A DNA stretch of 36,931 bases from Micromonospora sp. KC213. Lineage in GTDB: Bacteria > Actinomycetota > Actinomycetes > Mycobacteriales > Micromonosporaceae. The stretch lies in assembly GCF_004348325.1 (NCBI RefSeq), contig NZ_SMKF01000043.1:1-36931 (forward strand), written 5' to 3'. Under the pieces are notes generated by a model, which was given only the letters and a program-made list of their open reading frames with translations, made no database searches and was not told the origin of the DNA. A program made the translations under genes and the position numbers. Positions 15,174 to 24,048 of this stretch are shown here, one piece after another; the first letter of the stretch is position 1, and every line of letters starts with the position of its first letter.

Positions 15174-16772
15174 GTGCAGGACCCCGCCGACAGCTCCGCG
15201 CCCCACCTCGCCGACCGGCTCCGCCGGGCCGCCGCCGATCATGGCGACCGCCCCGCGGTGCACTGGCGGGAGGAGACCCTGACCTGGTCCGAACTGAATG
15301 AGCGGGTGACGGCGGTGGCCCGTGCCATGGCCGCCACCGTGCCGGCCGGGGACGGCGGCCCGCCCGCCCGGGTGGCCATCGCCCTGCCGAACACGCCCGA
15401 CTTCGTGGTGGCCTTCCTCGCGACGCTGCGCGCCGGACTGGTCGCGGTGCCGGTCAACCCGGGCTACACCGGCCGTGAGCTGCGGCACGTGCTCGCCGAC
15501 TCGGGCGCCGCGCTGCTGCTGGCCACCGAGGAGGTCCGGGAGCGGGTCGGCCGCGGCGGCGACGAACTGCCGGCGCTGACCGCCGTGCACACCACCCTCC
15601 CCGAGGAGCCCGGCGAGCCGCCGACGGCGCAGCCCGCCGACCTTGCCGCGCTGCTCTACACCTCTGGCACCGAGGGACGCCCCAAGGGGGCGATGCTGCC
15701 GCACCGCGCGCTCGCCGCCAACCACGACCAGCTCGCCCGGATCCAGCCGCCGGTGCTCGGGGCGGACGACACCGTGCTGCTCGCGCTGCCGCTGTTCCAC
15801 GCGTACGGGCTGAACTCGGGGCTCGGCGCGGTCGTCCACCACGGCGCGACCGGGGTGCTCGTCGACGACCTCGGCCCCGACTGCGCGCTCGACGAGATCG
15901 CTGGGCACCGGGTGAGCGTGCTGGTCGGCGTACCGTCGATGTTCCAGGCCTGGTCCGCCGCGGCCCCGGACACGGTCGCCGCGGCGATGGCGTCGGTCCG
16001 GCTGGCGGTCTGCGGCGCGGCGCCGCTCGACCCGGCCGCCGCGGCGCGCTTCACCGAGGTCACCGGGCACCCGGTGCACGTCGGGTACGGCCTGACCGAG
16101 ACCGCGCCGGTGCTCACCTCCACCCTCGTCGGCGGGGAGCCGAAGCCCGGCTCGATCGGCCGGCCGCTGCCCGGGGTCGCGCTCCGCCTGGTCGGGGCGG
16201 ACGGTGTCGACCTGTGGCGGGACGGCGTACCGGTGGCCGACGAGGAGGCCGACGACCCTTTCCTCGCCGACTCCTCGCCCGGCACGGACCCGGGCCAGAT
16301 CGTGGTGCGTGGCGCGAACCTGTTCGCCGGGTACTGGCCGGACGGTCGGGGCGGGCCGGACGCCGACGGTTGGTGGGCCACCGGCGACATCGCGTACGCC
16401 GATGCCGACGGGGACCTGTTCCTGGTCGACCGGCTGGGCGAGCTGATCCTGGTCAACGGCTTCAACGTCTACCCGCACGAGGTCGAGCTGGTCCTCGACG
16501 CGCACCCGGGAGTGGCCGGCTCGGCCGTCCTGGGTGTGCCGCATCCGCGTACCGGCGAGACTGTCCGGGCGTACGTGGTGCCGGTGCCGGGCCACCCGGT
16601 GACCGGTGCGGAGCTGCTGGCCCACTGCGCGCGTAACCTGGCCCGGTTCAAGTGCCCGACCGCCGTCGAGTTCGTCGACGAGCTGCCGTACTCGGCGATC
16701 GGCAAGGTACGCAAGACCCAGTTGCGGCCCGTCCCGGCCGCCCGCCCCACGGAGGTGCCCGATGTCCACTGA
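15174..16772 (+). CDS. acyl-CoA synthetase / AMP-dependent ligase (ANL superfamily)
   Basis: A 532-residue adenylate-forming enzyme that activates a carboxylic acid (probably a fatty acid) with ATP and CoA. Core motifs are present: the phosphate loop YTSGTEGRPKG (162-172), GYGLTETAP near 302-310, WWATGDIAY, LVDRLGELILVNGFNVYPHEVE at the hinge, and the catalytic Lys in SAIGKVRKTQL near the C-terminus. A GTG at 15174 is chosen because CAAACT sits 8 nt upstream with no ribosome site, suggesting a leaderless start; GTG 15156, six codons upstream, is possible. It overlaps the glutaredoxin-like gene by 11 nt and heads a three-gene operon. Chain-length preference cannot be read. Confidence 0.9.
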   Translation: MQDPADSSAPHLADRLRRAAADHGDRPAVHWREETLTWSELNERVTAVARAMAATVPAGDGGPPARVAIALPNTPDFVVAFLATLRAGLVAVPVNPGYTGRELRHVLADSGAALLLATEEVRERVGRGGDELPALTAVHTTLPEEPGEPPTAQPADLAALLYTSGTEGRPKGAMLPHRALAANHDQLARIQPPVLGADDTVLLALPLFHAYGLNSGLGAVVHHGATGVLVDDLGPDCALDEIAGHRVSVLVGVPSMFQAWSAAAPDTVAAAMASVRLAVCGAAPLDPAAAARFTEVTGHPVHVGYGLTETAPVLTSTLVGGEPKPGSIGRPLPGVALRLVGADGVDLWRDGVPVADEEADDPFLADSSPGTDPGQIVVRGANLFAGYWPDGRGGPDADGWWATGDIAYADADGDLFLVDRLGELILVNGFNVYPHEVELVLDAHPGVAGSAVLGVPHPRTGETVRAYVVPVPGHPVTGAELLAHCARNLARFKCPTAVEFVDELPYSAIGKVRKTQLRPVPAARPTEVPDVH

Positions 16773-17016
16773 CGCCCGGCTCGCCCTGATCACCCGACCC
16801 GGTTGTCATCTCTGCGAGGACGCCAAGGCGGCGCTCGGCCGGGTGGTGGCGGTCACCGGCGACCGGTGGGTGGAGAAAGACGTCACCGGCGACGTGGAGT
16901 TGGAGCGCGAGTACGGCGACCGGCTGCCGGTGGTGCTGCTCGACGGCAAGGAACACGGCTACTGGCGGGTCGAGGAGGAGCGGCTGCTGCGCGACCTGAC
17001 CACCCCGCAGCTGTGA
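16762..17016 (+). CDS. glutaredoxin-like thiol protein (DUF836 type)
   Basis: An 84-residue thioredoxin-fold protein starting MSTDARLALITRPGCHLCEDAK with a CHLC redox pair near residues 15-18, the cis-Pro in RLPVVLLDGKEHGYWRV, and a short C-terminal helix. In a mycothiol organism it may work with mycothiol or thioredoxin reductase rather than glutathione. The ATG at 16762 has GGAGG 6 nt upstream inside the ligase gene; longer in-frame readings are shadows. It overlaps the ligase stop by 11 nt and the HAD gene by 4 nt. The neighbouring redox sensor Rex makes a redox role plausible but does not prove one. Confidence 0.88.
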   Translation: MSTDARLALITRPGCHLCEDAKAALGRVVAVTGDRWVEKDVTGDVELEREYGDRLPVVLLDGKEHGYWRVEEERLLRDLTTPQL

Positions 17017-17711
17017 CCGGCGCGCAACCCGGGACGACCGGTCCCACCCGCCCCCACCTGGTCTGGGACTGGAACGGCACCCTCCTCGACGACCTGGACC
17101 TGGTGGTGGCGGCCACCAACGTCGCCTTCGCCAGCGCCGGTGGCCGGTCGGTGACCGTGGACGAGCACCGGGTCCGGTTTCGCCGGCCGATCGCCGACTA
17201 CTACGCCGAGATGCTCGGCCGGGCGGTGGACGCCGAGGCGTTTGGCACCCTCGACCGGATCTTCCACGACGCGTACCGGGTCGGGTTGGCCTCCTGCGCA
17301 CTGGCCGCCGACGCGACCGCGGCGATCGCCGCGTGGCCGGGCACCCAGTCGTTGCTGTCCATGTGGTTCCACGAGGAGCTGGTGCCGACCGTGCGTGCGT
17401 ACGGGCTGACTGCGCACTTCACCCGGGTGGACGGGCTGCGCGCCCCGGTCGGCGGGGGATTCAAGGCGGAATGGCTGGCCAAGCACCTGGCCGAGCTGGG
17501 CCTCGACGGGGGCGAGGTGGTGCTGGTCGGTGACTCGCTCGACGACGCCGACGCGGCCGAGAGCGTGGGCGCGCGTTGCGTCCTCTACACCTGCGGCCTC
17601 TCCGACCCGCACCGGCTGCGCGCCTCCGGCCACCTGACCGCCGACACCCTCACCGACGCCGTGAGCCTCGCCACCGCGCTACCGTGGCCCGCCCCCTCCG
17701 GCCGAGCGTGA
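17013..17711 (+). CDS. HAD-superfamily hydrolase with DxN active site
   Basis: A 232-residue HAD subfamily I protein. Motif I is VWDWNGTLLDD: the first Asp (nucleophile) is present but the +2 residue is Asn rather than the usual acid/base Asp. Motif II lies around TQSLLSMW, motif III is a Lys in GGGFKAEWLAKHL, and motif IV is VVLVGDSLDDADAA. The cap between motifs I and II is helical, as in phosphoglycolate-phosphatase-like proteins. The substrate is unknown. GTG 17013 overlaps the glutaredoxin-like stop (GTGA). After its end come 251 nt with the rex control region. Confidence 0.85.
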   Translation: MTGAQPGTTGPTRPHLVWDWNGTLLDDLDLVVAATNVAFASAGGRSVTVDEHRVRFRRPIADYYAEMLGRAVDAEAFGTLDRIFHDAYRVGLASCALAADATAAIAAWPGTQSLLSMWFHEELVPTVRAYGLTAHFTRVDGLRAPVGGGFKAEWLAKHLAELGLDGGEVVLVGDSLDDADAAESVGARCVLYTCGLSDPHRLRASGHLTADTLTDAVSLATALPWPAPSGRA

Positions 17712-17831
17712 TTGGTGAGAGAAGTCGGGATTGAGCAATAATCGCGCGACGGTGTCGGTGACCGGACCGATATCGATCTTGCGGAATGGGGGGGCTGGTG
17801 AGCGGGCGTCGCCGCGGCCCAAGATCGCGAT

Positions 17832-17849
17832 TTGTGCAGCTCTTCACAA
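17832..17849. promoter_or_regulatory. Rex operator (ROP)
   Basis: TTGTGCAGCTCTTCACAA matches the Streptomyces Rex operator TTGTGAANNNNTTCACAA with one mismatch (C for A at position 6). It covers the -35 and spacer of the promoter ending at 17860, so Rex binding would block transcription of its own operon when NADH is low relative to NAD+. Confidence 0.9.
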
Positions 17850-17860
17850 GCGCCTACCCT
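17832..17860 (+). promoter_or_regulatory. rex-hem operon promoter
   Basis: TTGTGC (17832-17837) and TACCCT (17855-17860) are separated by 17 nt, a good housekeeping promoter. The start would fall near 17867, leaving a leader of about 95 nt before the rex ATG. The Rex operator overlaps it fully on the -35 side. Confidence 0.75.
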
Positions 17861-17962
17861 GTAGTTCCGACGCGCCCTGCTAGCACAGCCGGCAACCTCG
17901 GTCGCCAGCGGGAGTCCCGAAACGGTCGGTCGCCGGCCGAGGATCGCACCGCACGGAGTCTC

Positions 17963-18733
17963 ATGAGTCAGCACCGTCACCCTGGCGCGCCCGGCCGCAC
18001 CGGTGCCGTACCGGCGCTCCCGGACCTGCCGGAGGCGACCGTCGCGCGGCTCCCCGAGTACCTCCGTGCCCTGCACGGCCTCGCCGAAACCGGCCACGAG
18101 ACCGTGTCCAGCGAGGGGCTGGCCAGCGCCGCCGGCGTCAACTCGGCCAAGCTCCGCAAGGATCTCTCCCAGCTGGGGTCGTACGGCACCCGGGGCGTCG
18201 GCTACGACGTCGCGCTCCTGATCGACCAGATCGAGTACGTACTCGGGCTCACCCAACGGCGTGCCGTCGCCCTGGTCGGCGTGGGTAACCTCGGTCACGC
18301 CCTGGCCGGTTACGACGGGTTCGCCAGCCGAGGGTTCCGGATCGCCGCGCTCCTCGACGCCGACCCGGGCCGGATCGGCGAGGTGATCAACGGGCTGGCG
18401 GTGCGGCACGTCGACGACCTGCCCGAGGTGGCTGCCGAGGAGTCGATCTCGATCGGGGTCATCGCCACCCCCGCCGGCGCCGCGCAGGCGGTGGCCGACC
18501 AGCTCGTCGCCGTCGGTGTCACCAGCATCCTCAACTTCGCCCCGTGCGTACTCTCGGTTCCGGACGGGGTCGACGTGCGCAAGGTCGACCTTGCCATCGA
18601 GCTGCAGATCCTGTCCTTCCACGAGCACCGCAAGGCGTCACTGACCCGGCTCCCGGCCACCGGCGGGTCCGCACTCACCGCCCTGCCCGGCGGGCTCGGC
18701 GCCACCGACACCCAGGAGGCGATCGGCACGTGA
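17963..18733 (+). CDS. rex: redox-sensing transcriptional repressor Rex
   Basis: A 256-residue Rex. The N-terminal winged helix (about 22-85) contains the family signature VSSEGLASAAGVNSAKLRKDLSQLGSYGTRGVGY; a Rossmann domain follows with LVGVGNLGHAL (GVGNLG at 106-111) for NAD(H), and the C-terminal swap helix includes VRKVDLAIELQILSFHEHR. Rex binds operator DNA when the NADH/NAD+ ratio is low and releases it when NADH rises, tuning respiration and haem synthesis. The ATG at 17963 has GGAG 4 nt upstream; an in-frame start at 17786 would cross the promoter and operator and is rejected. It overlaps hemA by 4 nt and heads the hem operon. Confidence 0.96.
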   Translation: MSQHRHPGAPGRTGAVPALPDLPEATVARLPEYLRALHGLAETGHETVSSEGLASAAGVNSAKLRKDLSQLGSYGTRGVGYDVALLIDQIEYVLGLTQRRAVALVGVGNLGHALAGYDGFASRGFRIAALLDADPGRIGEVINGLAVRHVDDLPEVAAEESISIGVIATPAGAAQAVADQLVAVGVTSILNFAPCVLSVPDGVDVRKVDLAIELQILSFHEHRKASLTRLPATGGSALTALPGGLGATDTQEAIGT

Positions 18734-20070
18734 AACTGCTCGTCGTCGGCGCGTCCTACCGCACCGCTCCGGTCGCCACCCTGGAGCAGCTGGCGGTGGC
18801 CCCCGCCGAACTCACCCGAACCCTGGACCGGCTGGTCGCCCAGCCGTACGTCGCCGAGGCGGTGCTGATCTCCACCTGCAACCGGGTGGAGGTCTACGCC
18901 GCGGTGTCCGGATTCCACGGCGGTCTGGGCGACATCTGCGCCGTGCTGGCCGAGCAGGCCGGGTCCGCGCCGGCCGCGCTCGCCAACCACCTGTACGTGC
19001 ACTACGACGCCGCCGCGGTCGACCACGTCTTCCGGGTCGCCGCCGGGCTGGACTCGATGGTGGTCGGCGAGGCGCAGATCCTCGGCCAGCTGCGTGACGC
19101 GTACCACTGGGCGACCGGGGCCGACTCCGCCGGCCGGCTGCTGCACGAGCTGATGCAGCAGGCGTTGCGGGTCGGCAAACGGGCGCACGCCGAGACCAAC
19201 ATCGACAAGGCGGGGCAGAGTGTGGTGACCGCCGCGCTGGACCTGGCCGCCGGTCACCTCGACGGTGGCCTCACCGGTCGGCCCGCCATGGTGGTCGGCG
19301 CGGGCGCGATGGGCGCGCTGGGCGTCGCGACCCTCTCCCGGCTGGGTGCCGGCCCGCTCACCGTCACCAACCGGGGCGCCGACCGGGCGGTCCGGCTGGC
19401 CGAGTCGTACGGGGCGAACGCCGTCCCGATGGCCGAGCTCGTCCACGCGCTCTCCACAGTGGACATCGTAGTGGCCGCCACCGCGGCCAACGAACCGGTC
19501 CTCACCATCGACGTGGTGACCCGGGCGCTGGCCCGGCGCGACGCCGCCCGGGGGCCGCTGGTCCTGCTCGACCTGGCCGTGCCGCGCGACGTCGCACCGG
19601 GCGTGGCCGAACTGCCCGGCGTCGAGGTGATCGACATCGACCGGATGGCGGCCCTGCTCGCCGACGGGCCGGCCGCCACCGACACCGCCGAGGTCACCCG
19701 GATCGTCAGCACCGAGGTCGAGGCGTTCCTGAGCTGGCTACGCGGCGCCGACGTGGCGCCCACCGTGGCCGCGCTGCGCGGCCGGGCCGACGACGTGGTC
19801 GCCACCGAGCTGCGCCGGCTCGCCCAGCGCCGCCCGGAACTCACCGAGGACCAGCGCGCCGAGGTGGCCCGGACGGTGCACCGGGTGGTGCAGCGGCTGC
19901 TGCACCAGCCCACCGTGCGGGTACGCCAGTTGGCCGCGGAGCCTGGCGGCGACCAGTACGCCGCGCTGCTGCGTGAACTGTTCGACCTGGAGGTGCCGCA
20001 GACCTCCCCGGTGGACACCGTGCCCGACGTGGTCGACACCGACACCACGTACCCCGGAGGTGAGCGATGA
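18730..20070 (+). CDS. hemA: glutamyl-tRNA reductase
   Basis: A 446-residue NADPH-dependent enzyme making glutamate-1-semialdehyde from glutamyl-tRNA, the first committed step of C5-pathway haem synthesis. The catalytic Cys50 is in LISTCNRVEVYA; the segment AGLDSMVVGEAQILGQLRDAY is the family signature. The NADPH-binding part starts GRPAMVVGAGAMGALG and the dimerisation helix occupies the C-terminal third. GTG 18730 overlaps the rex stop by 4 nt, so the two are coupled. The Glu-semialdehyde aminotransferase (hemL) that should follow is not within this window. Confidence 0.96.
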   Translation: MKLLVVGASYRTAPVATLEQLAVAPAELTRTLDRLVAQPYVAEAVLISTCNRVEVYAAVSGFHGGLGDICAVLAEQAGSAPAALANHLYVHYDAAAVDHVFRVAAGLDSMVVGEAQILGQLRDAYHWATGADSAGRLLHELMQQALRVGKRAHAETNIDKAGQSVVTAALDLAAGHLDGGLTGRPAMVVGAGAMGALGVATLSRLGAGPLTVTNRGADRAVRLAESYGANAVPMAELVHALSTVDIVVAATAANEPVLTIDVVTRALARRDAARGPLVLLDLAVPRDVAPGVAELPGVEVIDIDRMAALLADGPAATDTAEVTRIVSTEVEAFLSWLRGADVAPTVAALRGRADDVVATELRRLAQRRPELTEDQRAEVARTVHRVVQRLLHQPTVRVRQLAAEPGGDQYAALLRELFDLEVPQTSPVDTVPDVVDTDTTYPGGER

Positions 20071-21062
20071 CCCGCCCCCTGCGCCTCGGCACCCGGGGCA
20101 GTGCCCTGGCGATGGCCCAGTCCGGCCACGTCGCCGAGGCCCTTACCGAGGCCACCGGCCGCGAGGTCGAGCTGGTCGAGGTCGTCACCGCCGGGGACCG
20201 CTCAGCCGCCCCCGTGCACCGGCTCGGCGTCGGCGTCTTCGTCTCCGCACTGCGTGACGCGCTGGCCGCCGACGCCATCGACTTCGCGGTGCACTCCTAC
20301 AAGGACCTGCCCACCGCCGCCGCGCCCGGCCTGCACATCGCGGCGGTGCCGCCCCGCCATGATCCGCGCGACGCGCTGGTCGCCAAGGACGGTCGTACCC
20401 TCGCCGAGCTGCCCTCCGGCGCGGTGGTGGGCACCGGCGCGCTGCGCCGTATCGCCCAGCTGCACGCCCTCGGCATGCAGCTGGAGGTCACCCCGATCCG
20501 GGGCAACGTGGACACCCGGCTGGGGCGGGTGCTCGGCCCGGACGCCGACCTCGACGCGGTCGTGCTGGCCCGGGCCGGCCTGGCCCGGCTGGGCCGGACC
20601 GACGTGATCACCGAGACGCTCGACCCGATGCTGATGCTGCCCGCGCCCGCCCAGGGTGCGCTCGCGGTGGAGTGCCGGGCCGACGACACCGATCTGGTCG
20701 AGCTGCTCGCGGTGCTCGACCACGCACCGTCCCGCGCCGCGGTCGTCGCGGAGCGGGCGCTGCTGGCCACCCTGGAGGCCGGGTGCTCGGCACCCGTCGC
20801 CGCCTATGCCGTTATCGCCGAGGGCGAGCCGACCAGCTCGCTCGCCGGTGGCGCGGGTGGCGATGAGATCTACCTGCGCGGGGCGGTGATCAGCCCGGAC
20901 GGCACCCGTGACCTCCGGCTGTCGCGCACCGGTACGCCCGCCGACGCGGCGGAGATCGGCAAGGCACTAGCCGCCGAACTCCTCGACCTCGGCGCCGACT
21001 CGATCCTCGGCCACGACGGAAGCACCGGCCCGGGGACCCAGCACATTGGGAGCACAGAATGA
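20067..21062 (+). CDS. hemC: hydroxymethylbilane synthase (porphobilinogen deaminase)
   Basis: A 331-residue enzyme that joins four porphobilinogens into hydroxymethylbilane. Visible are LRLGTRGSALAMAQ at the N-terminus, DFAVHSYKDLPT (active-site Asp and Lys), GALRRIAQL and RGNVDTRL (substrate-binding arginines), and Cys240 in LEAGCSAPVAAYA, which carries the dipyrromethane cofactor. A short insertion (EGEPTSSLAGGAGGDE) lies in the C-terminal domain. The ATG overlaps the hemA stop (ATGA) and has GGAGGTGAG just upstream. Its stop overlaps hemD by 4 nt. Confidence 0.96.
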   Translation: MTRPLRLGTRGSALAMAQSGHVAEALTEATGREVELVEVVTAGDRSAAPVHRLGVGVFVSALRDALAADAIDFAVHSYKDLPTAAAPGLHIAAVPPRHDPRDALVAKDGRTLAELPSGAVVGTGALRRIAQLHALGMQLEVTPIRGNVDTRLGRVLGPDADLDAVVLARAGLARLGRTDVITETLDPMLMLPAPAQGALAVECRADDTDLVELLAVLDHAPSRAAVVAERALLATLEAGCSAPVAAYAVIAEGEPTSSLAGGAGGDEIYLRGAVISPDGTRDLRLSRTGTPADAAEIGKALAAELLDLGADSILGHDGSTGPGTQHIGSTE

Positions 21063-22639
21063 CCCGCACCCGTAAGCCCGTAGGCCGGATCGCGTTCGTC
21101 GGGGCGGGCCCCGGTGACCCGGGCCTGCTGACCCGCCGGGCGCACGACGCCCTGGTCGACGCCGACCAGGTCGTGTACGACCGGGGACTGCCCGAGTCGC
21201 TGCTCGACGTCGTCCGCGCCCAGGCCAGGTCCGACGCGCAGTTCACGCCCGCCGAAGGCGCACCGGGTGACGTGGCCAAGGTGCTCATCTCCGCGGCCCG
21301 CTCCGGGCTGAACGCGGTGCACCTGGTCGCCGGCGACCCGTTCGGCCACGAGTCGGTCGTCAGGGAGGTGCAGGCGGTGGCGCGTACCGCCGCGCACTTC
21401 GAGGTGGTGCCGGGGGTCGGTCAGGCCGAGGGGGTGGCCACCTACGCCGGTGTTCCGCTGCCGGGGGTGCGGACCGCCGCCGACGTCGAGGACGTCAGCA
21501 CGCTGGACTTCGACGCGCTGGCCGCCGCGGTCGGCCGGGGCTCGCTGGCCCTGGCGGTGGACGCCGGTGACCTGGCCGCGATCCGGGACGGGCTGCTCGC
21601 CGCCGGGGTGGACGGCGCGACCGGCGTCGGGGTCACCGGTGACGGCACGGGCGAGACGCAGTACACCACCACGTCGACCGTGGACTCCTTCGTCGCGGCG
21701 GCGCTCGGTTTCACCGGCCGGGTGGTGCTCACCGTCGGGCAGGGCGTGGGCCAGCGGGACAAGCTGAGCTGGTGGGAGAACCGCCCGCTGTACGGCTGGA
21801 AGGTGCTCGTCCCCCGGACCAAGGAGCAGGCCGGAGCGATGAGCGCCCGGCTGCGGGCGTACGGGGCCATCCCCTGCGAGGTGCCGACCATCGCGGTCGA
21901 GCCGCCGCGTACCCCGGCCCAGATGGAGCGGGCGGTCAAGGGTCTGGTCGACGGCCGGTACGCCTGGGTGATCTTCACCTCGGTCAACGCCGTGCGCGCG
22001 GTCTGGGAGAAGTTCGCCGAGCACGGCCTGGACGCCCGACACTTCGGTGGCGTCAAGATCGCCTGTATCGGGGAGGCGACCGCCGACGCGGTGCGCGCCT
22101 TCGGCATCCAGCCGGAACTGGTGCCCTCCGGCGAGCAGTCCTCCGAGGGGCTGCTGGCCGAGTTCTCGCCGCACGACGAGATCCTCGACCCGGTGGGCCG
22201 GGTGCTGTTGCCGCGCGCCGACATCGCCACCGAGACCCTCGCCGCCGGGCTCACCGAGCGCGGCTGGGAGGTCGACGACGTGACCGCGTACCGGACGGTG
22301 CGGGCCGCGCCGCCGCCCGCCGAGATCCGGGACGCCATCAAGTCGGGCGGGTTCGACGCGGTGCTGTTCACGTCCTCCTCCACCGTGCGGAATCTGGTCG
22401 GCATCGCGGGGAAGCCGCACGCCCGTACGGTTGTTGCAGTCATCGGGCCCAAGACGGCGGAGACCGCGACCGAGTTCGGCCTGCGGGTCGACGTGCAGCC
22501 TGCGCACGCCTCGGTGCCCGACCTGGTGGAGGCGCTCGCCGCCTACGCCGTCGAGCTGCGCGAGAAGCTGGCCGCCATGCCGGCCAAGCAGCGCCGCGGC
22601 TCGAAGGTGCAGGGGCCGACCGCCCTTCGCTTCCGCTGA
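21059..22639 (+). CDS. hemD: uroporphyrinogen-III synthase fused to a SUMT-like domain
   Basis: A 526-residue fusion. Residues about 8-235 follow the tetrapyrrole methylase fold: [15 protein letters not shown] is well kept, but the second motif reads [10 protein letters not shown] instead of the usual RLKGGDPFVFGR, and the third [18 protein letters not shown]. The S-adenosylmethionine-dependent methylase activity is therefore doubtful. Residues about 255-510 are HemD ([55 protein letters not shown]), which closes hydroxymethylbilane to uroporphyrinogen III. The same fused, degenerate form is what I recall from Streptomyces. The ATG overlaps the hemC stop by 4 nt. Confidence 0.93.
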   Translation: MTRTRKPVGRIAFVGAGPGDPGLLTRRAHDALVDADQVVYDRGLPESLLDVVRAQARSDAQFTPAEGAPGDVAKVLISAARSGLNAVHLVAGDPFGHESVVREVQAVARTAAHFEVVPGVGQAEGVATYAGVPLPGVRTAADVEDVSTLDFDALAAAVGRGSLALAVDAGDLAAIRDGLLAAGVDGATGVGVTGDGTGETQYTTTSTVDSFVAAALGFTGRVVLTVGQGVGQRDKLSWWENRPLYGWKVLVPRTKEQAGAMSARLRAYGAIPCEVPTIAVEPPRTPAQMERAVKGLVDGRYAWVIFTSVNAVRAVWEKFAEHGLDARHFGGVKIACIGEATADAVRAFGIQPELVPSGEQSSEGLLAEFSPHDEILDPVGRVLLPRADIATETLAAGLTERGWEVDDVTAYRTVRAAPPPAEIRDAIKSGGFDAVLFTSSSTVRNLVGIAGKPHARTVVAVIGPKTAETATEFGLRVDVQPAHASVPDLVEALAAYAVELREKLAAMPAKQRRGSKVQGPTALRFR

Positions 22640-22658
22640 TCGTTCCGGGAGGTCCCTC

Positions 22659-23642
22659 ATGCCGTACCCCGAGATCCGGCCTCGCCGGTTGCGTCGCAAC
22701 GCGGCCGTGCGACGGCTGGTCTCCGAGACCCGCGTCGATCCGGCCGAGCTGGTCGTGCCGATGTTCGTCAAGGAGGGGCTGGCCGAGCCGCGGGCCATCG
22801 CGTCGCTGCCGGGGGTGCTCCAGCATTCCCGGGACTCGCTGCGCAAGGCCGCCGTCGAGGCGGTCCAGGCCGGGGTGGGCGGCATCATGCTGTTCGGGGT
22901 GCCGGCGTCCCGGGACGAGTACGGTTCCGGTGGCATCGACCCGAACGGCATCCTCAACGTCGCCATCCGCGACGTCGTCGCCGAGGTGGGCGACGCCACG
23001 GTGGTGATGAGTGACCTCTGCCTGGACGAGTTCACCTCGCACGGGCACTGCGGAGTGCTCACCCCGGACGGCGCGGTGGACAACGACGCCACGCTGGCCG
23101 CGTACGCGGAGATGGCGGTGGCCCAGGCCGCCGCCGGGGCCGACGTGGTCGGGCCGTCCGGGATGATGGACGGCCAGGTCGGTGTGGTACGCCGGGCGCT
23201 CGACGCCGCCGGCCACTGCGACGTGGCGGTGCTCGCGTACGCCGTGAAGTACGCCTCGGCGTTCTACGGCCCGTTCCGCGACGCGGTCGAATCGGCGCTG
23301 GAGGGGGACCGGCGTACCTACCAGCAGGACCCGGCGAACCTGCGGGAGTCGCTGCGTGAGGTGGCGCTGGACGTCGCCGAGGGCGCCGACATGGTGATGG
23401 TCAAGCCGGCGCTGCCCTATCTCGACGTGGTGTCGGCGGTCCGGGCCGCGGTGGACGTCCCGGTCGCCGCCTACCAGGTCTCCGGCGAGTACGCGATGGT
23501 CGAGGCGGCCGCCGCGAACGGCTGGGTCGACCGGGAACGGCTGATGCTGGAGACGCTGACGTCGATCCGTCGCGCCGGCGCGCAGATCATCCTCACCTAC
23601 TGGGCCGTCGAGGCCGCCCAGTTACTCCGCCAGCGCTACTGA
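22659..23642 (+). CDS. hemB: delta-aminolevulinic acid dehydratase (porphobilinogen synthase)
   Basis: A 327-residue enzyme condensing two aminolevulinic acids to porphobilinogen. Catalytic lysines are in [17 protein letters not shown] and [12 protein letters not shown]. The metal loop is [14 protein letters not shown]: Cys121, Asp123 and Cys131, i.e. one Asp in place of a Cys of the three-Cys zinc site. That mixed form I recall from mycobacterial enzymes too. The ATG at 22659 has GGGAGG 7 nt upstream and lies 19 nt after hemD, ending the rex-hem operon in this window. Confidence 0.96.
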   Translation: MPYPEIRPRRLRRNAAVRRLVSETRVDPAELVVPMFVKEGLAEPRAIASLPGVLQHSRDSLRKAAVEAVQAGVGGIMLFGVPASRDEYGSGGIDPNGILNVAIRDVVAEVGDATVVMSDLCLDEFTSHGHCGVLTPDGAVDNDATLAAYAEMAVAQAAAGADVVGPSGMMDGQVGVVRRALDAAGHCDVAVLAYAVKYASAFYGPFRDAVESALEGDRRTYQQDPANLRESLREVALDVAEGADMVMVKPALPYLDVVSAVRAAVDVPVAAYQVSGEYAMVEAAAANGWVDRERLMLETLTSIRRAGAQIILTYWAVEAAQLLRQRY

Positions 23643-24048
23643 GCCGGGGTCGGCGCGGTCGACCGTGCGTGGTTCCCAGCATCACCCTCCGTGTTCTTTG
23701 CTCTGCTGCTGGTGGACCCCATGCGGACGCTTTGCTCTGCTGCCATGGACGCGACAGCCACGCTGAGTGCGCGGTGCGTATGTGGTAGCAGAGCAAAGCG
23801 CCCGAGTGGCGTGACCGACCTTCGTTGAGGGTTCGGCACTATGGCTGCTCACGGCCGGCTTGGCTCGGCCGGTGAACGGCGGCCCGTCAGGGGAGCCCGT
23901 TGGGGTTCACCGAGGGTTACATTTTGGCGAATGCAGGCAATGGTCACGCAGAGTTGCGGATTTGGGTCCGGGATCCGGGTTGGTCAATGCGTCGAGGGTT
24001 GCCGTGGCACACTTCTTGCCGGCCTGAAGCTACCGGAGGAGGTCTGCT
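23643..24048. other. 406-nt intergenic region after hemB
   Basis: It contains the CTTTGCTCTGCT repeat element (23696-23800), then a 7-bp inverted repeat GGTGAAC/GTTCACC around 23870-23910, and the ribosome site of the next gene. I see no credible coding region and no defensible promoter. Confidence 0.6.
23696..23800. repeat. triple CTTTGCTCTGCT element: two direct copies, one inverted
   Basis: Copy 1 CTTTGCTCTGCTG starts at 23696. Copy 2 (23728-23744) is CGCTTTGCTCTGCTGCC. Copy 3 (23784-23800) is its inverted form and pairs with copy 2 over 17 bp with one G-U wobble across a 39-nt loop. The stem is less GC-rich than the surroundings. It may end the hem transcript or be a REP/MITE-type element. 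Confidence 0.8.

Noticed and set aside
17786..17962. Longer 315-residue reading of rex.
   Set aside because: The extension crosses the Rex operator and promoter; ATG 17963 has a ribosome site and gives the usual length.
20870..23092. Open minus-strand frame of 740 codons opposite the hem genes.
   Set aside because: Shadow of hemC/hemD/hemB; Arg/Gly/His-rich without recognisable domains.
23870..23926. GGTTCACCGAGGGTTACA resembles a Pho box with 11-nt direct repeats.
   Set aside because: Only the first unit fits GTTCACC; the second matches three of seven positions.
24005..24020. TGGCAC-N5-TTGCC, a perfect sigma-54 promoter pattern before the exonuclease gene.
   Set aside because: Actinobacteria lack sigma-54 (RpoN) as far as known; the match is most likely chance.
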